From contig JAZDKP010000060.1 in NCBI GenBank assembly GCA_043802925.1, positions 1-22,249 of the forward strand: a stretch of 22,249 nt of DNA, written 5' to 3'. Position 1 is the stretch's first letter, and every line of letters starts with the position of its first letter. Shown in pieces: positions 8,246-17,248 of the stretch. This DNA is from JAZDKP01 sp043802925. Lineage in GTDB: Bacteria; Fibrobacterota; OXYB2-FULL-49-7; JAEUSG01. Under the pieces are notes generated by a model. The model searched no databases. It was not told the origin of the DNA and saw only the letters and a list, made by a program, of their open reading frames with translations. A program made the position numbers and the translations under genes.

Positions 8246-8691
8246 GCATAAACCTTTGCCGTTGATGACAGGACCAGACAATCTCCGGAATCCATTTTTT
8301 TCCCCAACACCAGCACCCGTTCCGCGCCGGCCCGGAACGCCGTTTCCCGCTCCTCCGCGCTTTTGGCCTCTACCGCGACCCATCCGACACCGGCCATGAC
8401 GCGCCGCGCTTCAGCGAGATCCGTCAGAGTTACCACGACTCCGGCCGCACTTGCAACAAAAGCGGCCACAACATGGTTCCTTATCCACAGCGGAACGCGG
8501 GCCTCATCGCAGACCGCCTTCACCTTGAGCGCTTCTTCGATGAGCTCTTCCTGCGTAAAATTGCGCTCATACAGAAGGATGCCCTGCGCACCCGAAGCAA
8601 TATCCTCACGCGCAAGTTCAGCGTGGCCGCGCCATCCGCGCGAACTCCGTTCGGTCTGTGCCAGCCATACGATGCCCGGAGCGCCCGTCAT
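8218..8691 (-). CDS. Short ThiE/TenI-like TIM-barrel protein
   Basis: This 157-residue protein resembles the first three quarters of thiamine-phosphate synthase/TenI barrels. GIVWLAQTERSSRG matches strand 1, and GAQGILLYERNFTQEELIEEA corresponds to the VQLREK strand and following helix. VPLWIRNHVVAAFVASAAGV matches the LIINDRVDVALA strand, and WVAVEAKSAEERETAFRAGAERVLVLG matches the later strands. ThiE is normally about 210 residues. Here the phosphate-binding last two strands are missing and key residues (Lys/Asp of LREK and ND) are changed to Glu/Arg/Asn/His, so thiamine synthase activity is doubtful. It sits 8 nt after the lipoprotein gene and overlaps hflX by 28 bp, suggesting translational coupling. 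It may be a degenerate or repurposed barrel. Confidence 0.6.
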   Translation of the reverse strand: MTGAPGIVWLAQTERSSRGWRGHAELAREDIASGAQGILLYERNFTQEELIEEALKVKAVCDEARVPLWIRNHVVAAFVASAAGVVVTLTDLAEARRVMAGVGWVAVEAKSAEERETAFRAGAERVLVLGKKMDSGDCLVLSSTAKVYACMTSEKNS

Positions 8692-8699
8692 GCCGCCCG

Positions 8700-9328
8700 T
8701 TATGGAAGGGTATCGAGGCCGTTCACGATGCTGTCGATGAACGCGGTTTTGCGATCGTAGGCCTCGCCGAGGGTGTTCATCTCAAGCCAGACGCTGTGCG
8801 CACGGTGCTTGTAGAATATATTGGTAAACACATAGGGACGGATACGGGGAAGCGTGTCCGCAAGAGTATCCGCGGGCGGCAGCTCGATATCGGCACGATA
8901 GACATATTTGACCACGGGCCGGCCGTGGAGCCGGAGCGTGTCCTTGGAAACAGCCGCGTAACCGGGACGGGAAGCGAACTGGTTGGCTTCATTGACAAGG
9001 ATGAAATAGTCCTGCGGATCGCTGTTCAGAGGCTCAATGGAAAGGGCGAGGTTGACCAGTTTGCCCAGGTGCATGGCTATAAAAGCCACCTTGGTGACAT
9101 TCGGCGTATCAGGGATCTGCGTCTCCCAGCCCGGAACAGGTGGCAGACGCAGGACAATACGTGACGCAGTGTCCGTAAAGGTAAGGGCCGAAACCAGCGA
9201 ATCCACGGAGGAACGCGGCTGCGACACCGCATTTGGGGGAAGCGGCGCGCTACTCTCCGGGCACCGGCATTTGCAGAAAACCGCACATCCGGCGACGTAC
9301 AGGGAAAGCGCGAGCAGGAGAAGCGCTT

Positions 9329-9332
<4 letters not shown>
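8700..9332 (-). CDS. Predicted lipoprotein of unknown function
   Basis: The product of about 210 residues is a predicted lipoprotein: MKALLLLALSLYVAGC has a hydrophobic core ending in a good lipobox (VAGC). Three more Cys residues and a Pro/Ser-rich linker follow. The mature part contains RIVLRLPPVPGWETQIPD, KVAFIAMHLGKLVNLALSIEP and a late YKHRAHSVWLEMNTLGE, suggesting a compact alpha/beta domain; no family was recognised. I place the start at 9332, whose ATGA overlaps the valS stop by 4 nt, the usual mark of coupling. A start at 9344 is also open and adds four residues. It lies inside the valS-hflX-selA operon, so it is expressed with translation genes although its own role is unknown. Confidence 0.7.
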
Positions 9333-11983
<2,651 letters not shown>

Positions 11984-12007
11984 AATGCCTTTCCTGTCTT
12001 ACACCCG

Positions 12008-12034
12008 CCCCCCTCTCTCCGCGAGAGAGGGGGG
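12008..12034. repeat. Perfect 12-bp palindrome in the valS leader
   Basis: CCCCCCTCTCTC (12008-12019) and GAGAGAGGGGGG (12023-12034) pair perfectly around a CGC loop. There is no T-tract on either side, so it is not an intrinsic terminator. It lies between the predicted valS transcription start and the valS ribosome site, and resembles CT/GA-rich REP-like palindromes common between bacterial genes. Confidence 0.8.
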
Positions 12035-12054
12035 AAAGGGGCGTGAGTTCAGTA

Positions 12055-12084
12055 AAAATAATCCAAAAGTCTGAGCGTTATCAA
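12055..12084 (-). promoter_or_regulatory. Probable promoter of the valS operon
   Basis: On the minus strand TTGATA (12084-12079) is followed by an 18-bp spacer and TATTTT (12060-12055). This would start transcription near 12048 and give a leader of about 65 nt containing the 12-bp hairpin. The -10 sequence is the same as at the ATPase promoter. Based on match to consensus only. Confidence 0.55.
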
Positions 12085-12108
12085 TGTAAATGTCCGGCCT
12101 TTCCGGAA

Positions 12109-12159
12109 ATGCATATAATTTCTATTGTAAATGCATATTGTTTTATATATATTATGCAT
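12109..12159 (+). promoter_or_regulatory. vapBC promoter with three ATGCAT boxes
   Basis: TTGTAA (12125-12130), a 17-bp spacer and TATATT (12148-12153) form a promoter for vapBC. ATGCAT palindromes occur at 12109-12114, 12131-12136 (in the spacer) and 12154-12159 (just after the -10 box), at 22- and 23-bp intervals. The first two lie inside a shared AAATGCATAT. Spacing of about two helical turns is what cooperative binding by a dimeric antitoxin would use, so this is the likely autoregulatory operator. Confidence 0.62.
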
Positions 12160-12186
12160 ACTGCAACCACGCACAAAGGAGACCGC

Positions 12187-12378
12187 ATGCGTACAACACT
12201 GGACCTACCCCAGCAACTGATGGAAGAAGCCATCAAGGTCTCACATTGCCAGACAAAGACAGAAGTCATCCAGGTGGCCCTGAAAAACCTCATTCAGCAG
12301 GAACGCGTCCGGGAAATTAAAAAATTCCGCGGAAAAGTCCGCATCAAGATCGATCTGGACCGCCTCAGGGACCGATGA
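12187..12378 (+). CDS. vapB: VapB-type antitoxin
   Basis: The predicted 63-residue antitoxin of a type II toxin-antitoxin pair begins MRTTLDLPQQLMEEAIKVS, a ribbon-helix-helix DNA-binding start, followed by TKTEVIQVALKNLIQQERV. The basic C-terminal tail (KKFRGKVRIKIDLDRLRD) should wrap the toxin active site. The ATG at 12187 has AAAGGAG 7-8 nt upstream; the frame is open to 12043, but the extra N-terminal residues have no family likeness and cover the promoter. Its stop overlaps the toxin start as ATGA. It should repress its own promoter, together with VapC, at the ATGCAT boxes. Confidence 0.9.
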   Translation: MRTTLDLPQQLMEEAIKVSHCQTKTEVIQVALKNLIQQERVREIKKFRGKVRIKIDLDRLRDR

Positions 12379-12764
12379 AGAAAATACTGGTCGATTCTTC
12401 CGTCTGGATTGATTATTTCGGGGGTCATCCCGGCGTCGAAGCACTGTCGGAGTTGTTGGACAACAACCGTGTCTGCGTCAATGCCCTGATTTTATCGGAA
12501 CTCCTCCCTTTTCTCAAACAGAAAAGGGAGGACAAGCTGGTTTCCCTTCTCCAGGCCGTTCACCGGGTTCCGCTCAATATTGAATGGGATGAAATCATCT
12601 CCATGCAATGCCTCAACCTGAAGCACGGCATCCACAAAGTCGGCATTCCCGATCTTATCATCCTTCAGAACGCCCTGCAGCACCACCTTGAAATCTTTTC
12701 TCTCGACAAGCACTTTTCCCTGATGAAACCTCTTTTCAAGCTGCATCTCGTTAAACTGAATTAA
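12375..12764 (+). CDS. vapC: VapC-type PIN-domain ribonuclease toxin
   Basis: The 129-residue PIN-domain protein is a predicted Mg-dependent RNase, which in known VapC toxins cleaves tRNA or rRNA. The acidic active-site positions are visible: Asp in ILVDSSVWIDYF (about residue 7), Glu in NALILSELL (about 42), Asp in VGIPDLIILQNAL (near 93) and Asp in FSLDKHFSL (near 111). Length and motif order are normal, so it looks intact. It starts within the vapB stop (ATGA overlap), giving the classic antitoxin-first order. No transposase or integrase lies beside the pair. Confidence 0.92.
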   Translation: MKKILVDSSVWIDYFGGHPGVEALSELLDNNRVCVNALILSELLPFLKQKREDKLVSLLQAVHRVPLNIEWDEIISMQCLNLKHGIHKVGIPDLIILQNALQHHLEIFSLDKHFSLMKPLFKLHLVKLN

Positions 12765-12787
12765 ACATAACGAAGGAGAAAACAGCC

Positions 12788-13147
12788 ATGAAAACCGTTG
12801 TCAACGACATCCACCTCATCGCCTATTGCGGCCTCTACTGCGGTGCGTGCGGCGCCTACCTCAAGGAACGCTGCCCGGGCTGCCGTGAAAACATCAAGGC
12901 CGACCGATGGTGCAAAATCCGGGTCTGCTGCACCGAACGGAAGTACGCCTCCTGCGCGGAGTGCACGGAGTTCGCGGACGTAAACGCGTGTAAAAAGTTC
13001 AACAACCTGTTTTCAAAATTCTTCGCGTGGGTCTTCCGTTCCGACCGTAAGGCCTGTATCGGTCAAATCCGCGAAAAGGGGCGCGCCGGCCACGCCGACA
13101 TCATGGCGCGCGAAAAAAAGCCGTCCCTCAAACGCGGGCAACGCTGA
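12788..13147 (+). CDS. DUF3795 cysteine-rich protein
   Basis: This 119-residue protein starts with the DUF3795 signature LIAYCGLYCGACGAYLKERCPGC. Eleven Cys residues lie in the first 70 positions (14, 18, 21, 29, 32, 42, 47, 48, 56, 59, 68), mostly in CxxC-type spacings, so metal or Fe-S binding is likely. The C-terminal half is basic. Biochemical function of the family is not established. GAAGGAG lies upstream of the ATG. The gene overlaps the pseudouridine synthase gene by one base (TGATG), suggesting co-translation, although no functional link is known. Confidence 0.85.
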   Translation: MKTVVNDIHLIAYCGLYCGACGAYLKERCPGCRENIKADRWCKIRVCCTERKYASCAECTEFADVNACKKFNNLFSKFFAWVFRSDRKACIGQIREKGRAGHADIMAREKKPSLKRGQR

Positions 13148-13974
13148 TGGCCTCCCCCTTCCGGCCCGATGCGGTGTCGCTGGGGCGCGTCCTTTCCAAA
13201 CTCGGGTACTGCTCCCGCACCCAGGCGCTCACCTATATCCTGGACGGCAAGGTCTCGGTCAACGGCGTCGTGGTCCGCGATCCTTCCGCGCGGGTCAATC
13301 CCCGCAACGACCGGCTCGCCGTGGACGGCGCGGCCGTCAAACCTGCGGACAAGATTTACATCATGCTTAACAAGCCGCGCGGGCTCGTCACCACGCGTGC
13401 GGACGAAAAGGGGCGGCCCACGGTGTTCGAATGCATCAAGGATTCCGGGCGGGCCCGGCTGGCGCCCGTCGGGCGGCTCGACCAGGCCAGCGAGGGACTG
13501 CTGCTCTTCACCAATGACACGCGGTGGGCCGACCGTCTCCTTTCCCCAAAGACGCACCTCGACAAGACCTATCATGTCCACGTTGACCGCCTCCCCGATG
13601 ACGCACTCCTGGAGCGGATGCGCAAGGGTGTGCATCAGGGCAACGATACACTATCTGTCAAGCGCGTGGAAACCCTGCGCCGCGGCGAAAAGAACGCCTG
13701 GCTGGAGATCGCGCTGGACGAAGGAAAGAACCGTCAGATCCGGCGTCTGATGGAAGTGCTGCAAATCAACGTACTGCAGCTGATCCGCGTGGCCATCGGG
13801 CCGTTGGCGCTCGGAAACCTGTTAAAAGGGAAATGGCGGAAATTAACAGAGGACGAAGTGCGCCGGCTTACTCCACCTTCGGCGCGGCCGAATCGTGCAC
13901 CGAAATGGACTTCATCACGTCCTCGATGGAGCGGAACTGATCGGGGTTCTGGCAGAGGTCCTGCAGCAGGGTGA
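13147..13974 (+). CDS. RsuA/RluB-family pseudouridine synthase with an overlapping tail
   Basis: The 275-residue rRNA-modifying enzyme converts a uridine to pseudouridine. Residues 10-60 form an S4 RNA-binding domain (LGRVLSKLGYCSRTQALTYI, GKVSVNGVVV). The catalytic domain has YIMLNKPRGLVTT, the motif APVGRLDQASEGLLLFTND with the catalytic Asp, DKTYHVHV, and GKNRQIRRLMEVL. These place it in the RsuA/RluB/RluE/RluF group; target position is not determinable. Family homology ends near LLKGKWRKLTEDEVRRLT. The last 35 or so residues are basic, Ser/Arg/Pro-rich and encoded opposite the 3' end of the convergent solute-binding protein gene, so the natural stop may have been lost. Confidence 0.9.
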   Translation: MASPFRPDAVSLGRVLSKLGYCSRTQALTYILDGKVSVNGVVVRDPSARVNPRNDRLAVDGAAVKPADKIYIMLNKPRGLVTTRADEKGRPTVFECIKDSGRARLAPVGRLDQASEGLLLFTNDTRWADRLLSPKTHLDKTYHVHVDRLPDDALLERMRKGVHQGNDTLSVKRVETLRRGEKNAWLEIALDEGKNRQIRRLMEVLQINVLQLIRVAIGPLALGNLLKGKWRKLTEDEVRRLTPPSARPNRAPKWTSSRPRWSGTDRGSGRGPAAG

Positions 13975-15283
13975 GGTAGGCGCTCTGCAGCTTGTCCATG
14001 TCCCGGAACGTGGGCAACTGGGTGGTCCGGTTCAGCTGGAGCTGGCGGGCCGAAGTCTGGAGCATCCGGTTGCGCCACCGTTTCAGGTAATGTTCATCCT
14101 TGTTCTCCTTCAACAGCGTCTTGCGCGACGAGAGTACGCCAAAAGCCTCAAATTCCTTCTTCTGTGTCTCCTCCGACGTCATGTACTGGATGAGCTTGAG
14201 CGCCAGGTTCTTGTGCACCGACGTCCGGCTCACGGCCCAGAACCAGCCGCCCGTGGTGATATTGCGGTTGGCCATCATGAAATCACGGCCCGTAAGCGAC
14301 GCAGCGAGGGGCATCACGGAGAATTCGATGTCGTCCGGGTTCTTCAGGAAGCCGTTGAGCCCATTCTCGCCTGTTCCGAGGAGGAAGAAACAGTCGAGCT
14401 GCGTCAGGAAGGCGAGGAAGATGCGGTCATCGCCGAACGCCTTCCAGAGATCTTCGCCGGTCCAGCCATCCTTGTACATGCGCGGATGGATGAGCTTCAT
14501 GCGGGCATAGAGCCATTCCCACGCAAAGGCCTCGCTGACCGGGTTGGAATTCAGGTAGGGCAGTTCCCCGCGGATGGCGCCCAGTTGAAAGGCGCGGTCC
14601 ACGACCCGTAAGAATGTGCCGCCGTAGTTTTTCCCGCGGTGCCCGATGCGGCCTTCCTTGTAGACTTTGAGCCAGGTATACCCCGCGACCAGCACATCAT
14701 AATAGTCCCATTGGTTCGGATCGCTCTCGAGCACGTAACGATCGGGAAGGCCGGGAAGCTGCAAGCTTTTCAGCGCACTGTCGATTTCAGGCAGAAATTC
14801 CCTGTAACGGGTCGCGGCCTCCTGCACCTTGGAGATACGGTAGACGAGAATGCGGGTCTCGAGCTTTCGAGGGATGTACAGGAGGGTGTCGCCGGACATG
14901 GCGAGCGGCGGGATGATGAAATCATTCCGCACACGCGCCACCTGCTCCGGGGCCATCAGATCCGACAACGGGGTGATATAGTCCTTCTCATGGAAGGTCG
15001 CGGCGCGATCCATGGGAACCTTGACAACATCGACATTCCTGTTCTCGCGCGTCATTTTGTCCAGTTCGTCATAATCCGAAAAGTGTTCGATGCGGATGTC
15101 CGCACGGTATTCCCGCTCAAAGGGCTTCAGTACATTTCGGACAAACCATTCCTCCTGGGCCGGGATCATCTTTATCAGGAGAGTGAGCTCCGCCTTCTGC
15201 GCAAAAATCGGAGGCGCCGAGGCGAACAGATAGAGCAGGAAAAGGAAAGGAGAAACCATTTTTATAAGACGGAACAACCGCAC
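13868..15283 (-). CDS. Extracellular solute-binding protein, family 1-like
   Basis: This predicted periplasmic binding component of about 471 residues would serve a sugar or other organic solute importer. The likely start is the GTG at 15283, giving MRLFRLIKM followed by VSPFLFLLYLFASAPPIFAQ, a clean signal peptide. ATGs at 15259 and 15364 are also in frame; the latter places 35 unusual residues before the hydrophobic stretch and runs across a terminator-like hairpin. The mature protein shows family features: NVLKPFEREYRADIRIEHFSDYDELDKMT near the start, NVDVVKVPMDRA, and NITTGGWFWAVSRTS with NLALKLIQYMTSEETQ, the usual late helix of such proteins. No permease or ATPase genes are adjacent. 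The 3' end overlaps the convergent synthase gene by 107 bp. Confidence 0.8.
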   Translation of the reverse strand: MRLFRLIKMVSPFLFLLYLFASAPPIFAQKAELTLLIKMIPAQEEWFVRNVLKPFEREYRADIRIEHFSDYDELDKMTRENRNVDVVKVPMDRAATFHEKDYITPLSDLMAPEQVARVRNDFIIPPLAMSGDTLLYIPRKLETRILVYRISKVQEAATRYREFLPEIDSALKSLQLPGLPDRYVLESDPNQWDYYDVLVAGYTWLKVYKEGRIGHRGKNYGGTFLRVVDRAFQLGAIRGELPYLNSNPVSEAFAWEWLYARMKLIHPRMYKDGWTGEDLWKAFGDDRIFLAFLTQLDCFFLLGTGENGLNGFLKNPDDIEFSVMPLAASLTGRDFMMANRNITTGGWFWAVSRTSVHKNLALKLIQYMTSEETQKKEFEAFGVLSSRKTLLKENKDEHYLKRWRNRMLQTSARQLQLNRTTQLPTFRDMDKLQSAYLTLLQDLCQNPDQFRSIEDVMKSISVHDSAAPKVE

Positions 15284-15307
15284 GACCGGGTCGCCCGAGG
15301 GGCTTTC

Positions 15308-15336
15308 AAAATAAACCGCGCAGTTAAGCGCGGTTT
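15308..15336 (-). terminator. Orphan intrinsic terminator or attenuator before the solute-binding protein gene
   Basis: A perfect 9-bp stem (AAACCGCGC at 15313-15321, GCGCGGTTT at 15328-15336) has a 6-nt loop. Reading the minus strand it is followed by a TTTATTTT tract. No minus-strand gene lies upstream for it to terminate, so it probably sits in the leader of the solute-binding protein gene and could attenuate it. On the plus strand only four T's follow. Confidence 0.65.
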
Positions 15337-15365
15337 TACAGGGAGGGGTTAAGAAAGGAACCATT

Positions 15366-15403
15366 ACCAGAAGTTAAGGCAATATCCATACCAGAACTTA
15401 AAG
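15366..15403. repeat. Direct repeat in the solute-binding protein / yfcE-like divergent region
   Basis: ACCAGAAGTTAAGG (15366-15379) recurs as ACCAGAACTTAAAG (15390-15403), with start points 24 bp apart. It could be a regulator-binding pair for either divergent gene; no known operator was recognised. Confidence 0.45.
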
Positions 15404-15529
15404 TGGAATTTAAACGGATAAAACTACGTTACAGGGCGGCGTTCTTTTCCGCTGGAGAAAGAATTTTCCTTAAATTGGGCAATTTATATATATTAATTGA
15501 TATTATATTCGTGTCTTCGTGGAGAATGG

Positions 15530-16051
15530 ATGAAAATAGGGATTGTCAGCGACACGCACCGTACCCGTGAGTTCCACGAGGCCGTCCTGCACGAGCTCCT
15601 TTCCGAAGGTGTCACCAAGGTCTATCACCTGGGGGACGACTACAGGGACGGCGAGCTCGTGATAGAGATGGGCATGGACCTCGTGCGCGTGCCCGGGCTG
15701 TACTGCCCGGAGTATAACGATCGCAACGTGGAAAAGGTGCAGTTCGACACGGTGCACGGCATCAACATCGTCATGGCGCACGACCTCAAGGACATCCCGG
15801 AAAACGACCGGCTCTGCAACGACATCTTTCTCACGGGCCATACGCACAAGGCCGAGGTCCGGGTTGAAAACGGCAAACTCCACCTGAACCCGGGCCACCT
15901 CAAGCATCTCATGGACAAGGGGCGCGCCCCCTCCTACGGCCTCCTCGACATCGATTACGGCGCCATCGAGGCGCGCGTCCTTGACCTTCAGGGTAAAACC
16001 ATTGCCAGACTCTCGCTTAAAAAAGGCGAAAACGGCCTTTACAAGGTATAA
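15530..16051 (+). CDS. YfcE/MJ0936-family metallophosphoesterase
   Basis: The 173-residue protein is a small binuclear-metal phosphodiesterase. Metal-ligand motifs are in order: GIVSDTH near the N-terminus, YHLGDDYRDGE (H-GD), IVMAHD, TGHTHKAE and LNPGH. The position of the usual GNCD motif reads VPGLYCPEYN. Length matches the YfcE-like family; the natural substrate is usually unknown. The ATG at 15530 has GGAG five bases upstream; the frame extends to 15497 but without likeness to the family. It is the first of three plus-strand genes with tiny gaps, followed 6 nt later by an HD-GYP gene. This suggests, without proving, a link to nucleotide signalling. Confidence 0.88.
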   Translation: MKIGIVSDTHRTREFHEAVLHELLSEGVTKVYHLGDDYRDGELVIEMGMDLVRVPGLYCPEYNDRNVEKVQFDTVHGINIVMAHDLKDIPENDRLCNDIFLTGHTHKAEVRVENGKLHLNPGHLKHLMDKGRAPSYGLLDIDYGAIEARVLDLQGKTIARLSLKKGENGLYKV

Positions 16052-16057
16052 CACGCC

Positions 16058-17245
16058 ATGTTGCAAACTCCCATCGAAGACGTCAAGGGCGGCATGGTGC
16101 TGGGAAAGTCCATCTACAACGCCGGCGGCGACCTGTTGCTCGCCGCGGGCTTCCGGCTGCACGAAAAATACATCCACCGGCTCAAAATCCTCGGCTATTC
16201 CGCGCTCTGGATCCAGGAGGAGGGCACGGAAAACGTCATCCCCGAGTCCATCATCAATGAACAGATGGCGCTGCAGACCAACAAGGCCATGCGCGAGAGC
16301 GTGGAGGTCATCCAGGGCGCCCTCAAGGTCCGGGGCCAGACCAAGGCCGAAATCGACCACGCGCTCAAGGACACGGACCGGTTCAAGACCATCATCATGG
16401 CCGAAAAGGTCAAGGCGCTCATCGACGACATCGTGGACGGCCTCGTGGGCCAGCAGGACGTGCTCATCAACATCAACTCCATCCGCGGCAAGGACGACTA
16501 CCTTTACCAGCACAACCTCGACGTCACGGTCACCTCGGTCCTGCTCGCCAACCGGCTCAAGCTCAACAAGTTCGACATCGCCGAAATGGCGCTGGGCGCC
16601 ATCCTCCACGACCTCGGCATGGTCGTCATCCCCGATGAAATCCAGAAAAAAGGCAAGCGGCTTTCCTTCCAGGAGTTCACCATCCTCAAGGAGCACACCA
16701 CCTACGGCTACACCATCCTCAAGGAAAACCCGCGCATCTCGCCGGTGTCCGCGCACATCGCCTACCAGCACCACGAACGCCAGGACGGCGGCGGCTTCCC
16801 CCGCGGACTCAAGGGCGAAAACGAGCTCCCCAGCCAAAAGCGGCTGTCACAGCCGCAGGGCACCATGCACCGCTATGCCGAAATCGTGGCCGTGGCCAAC
16901 GCGTACGACAACCTCATCGCCCCGCGCAACGCAGCCGACGCCAAATCCCCGGACGAGGCGCTCCGCATCATCATCCGCAGCGCGGGCACCCAGCTCAACA
17001 AGCACGTAGTGGACGCGCTCATCACCATCACCCCCGCCTTCCCGGTCGGCGCCTTCATCTCCATCGTCGACGGCCCCAAGGAACTCCTGGGTTTCAAGGG
17101 CGTGGTGGCGCGCAACAACTCCGCCAGCCTCGACCGGCCCGAAACCATCATCTTCTACAACAAAAGCAACCGCCGCATCAACCCCATCGCCATTGACCTC
17201 GAAAAGTACCCCGGGGTCAAAATCCAGTTCATCCTCCGCAATTAA
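16058..17245 (+). CDS. HD-GYP domain protein
   Basis: This 395-residue protein probably hydrolyses or senses a cyclic dinucleotide. An N-terminal region (1-130, starting LQTPIEDVKGGMVLGKSIYN) resembles the DUF3391-type leader found before many HD-GYP domains. The HD-GYP core includes YQHNLDVTVTSVLLA, ILHDLGMVVIPDEI and HHERQDGGGFPRGLKG. The HD pair and following HH are intact. The Lys usual after HDxG is Met, and the GYP triad reads GFP, so catalytic competence is plausible but not certain. The C-terminal part (VGAFISIVDGPKELLGFKGVV) matches the small beta domain that often follows. There is no transmembrane segment, so it is cytosolic. Confidence 0.92.
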   Translation: MLQTPIEDVKGGMVLGKSIYNAGGDLLLAAGFRLHEKYIHRLKILGYSALWIQEEGTENVIPESIINEQMALQTNKAMRESVEVIQGALKVRGQTKAEIDHALKDTDRFKTIIMAEKVKALIDDIVDGLVGQQDVLININSIRGKDDYLYQHNLDVTVTSVLLANRLKLNKFDIAEMALGAILHDLGMVVIPDEIQKKGKRLSFQEFTILKEHTTYGYTILKENPRISPVSAHIAYQHHERQDGGGFPRGLKGENELPSQKRLSQPQGTMHRYAEIVAVANAYDNLIAPRNAADAKSPDEALRIIIRSAGTQLNKHVVDALITITPAFPVGAFISIVDGPKELLGFKGVVARNNSASLDRPETIIFYNKSNRRINPIAIDLEKYPGVKIQFILRN

Positions 17246-17248
17246 TTG

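Noticed and set aside
8246..8383. 46-residue N-terminal extension of HflX
   Set aside because: Gly/Arg-rich low complexity, overlaps the upstream gene in another frame, and the internal ATG matches the family start.
12008..12034. Intrinsic terminator at the valS leader hairpin
   Set aside because: No T-tract follows the stem on either strand.
12043..12186. N-terminal extension of the VapB frame
   Set aside because: It covers the promoter and operator boxes and lacks family likeness; the ATG at 12187 has a proper AAAGGAG site.
15503..16837. 444-residue open frame on the minus strand opposite the YfcE-like and HD-GYP genes
   Set aside because: It is the antisense of strongly biased, G/C-ending codons, has no domain likeness, no start context, and its composition (Asp/Val/His/Leu repeats) is that of a shadow frame.
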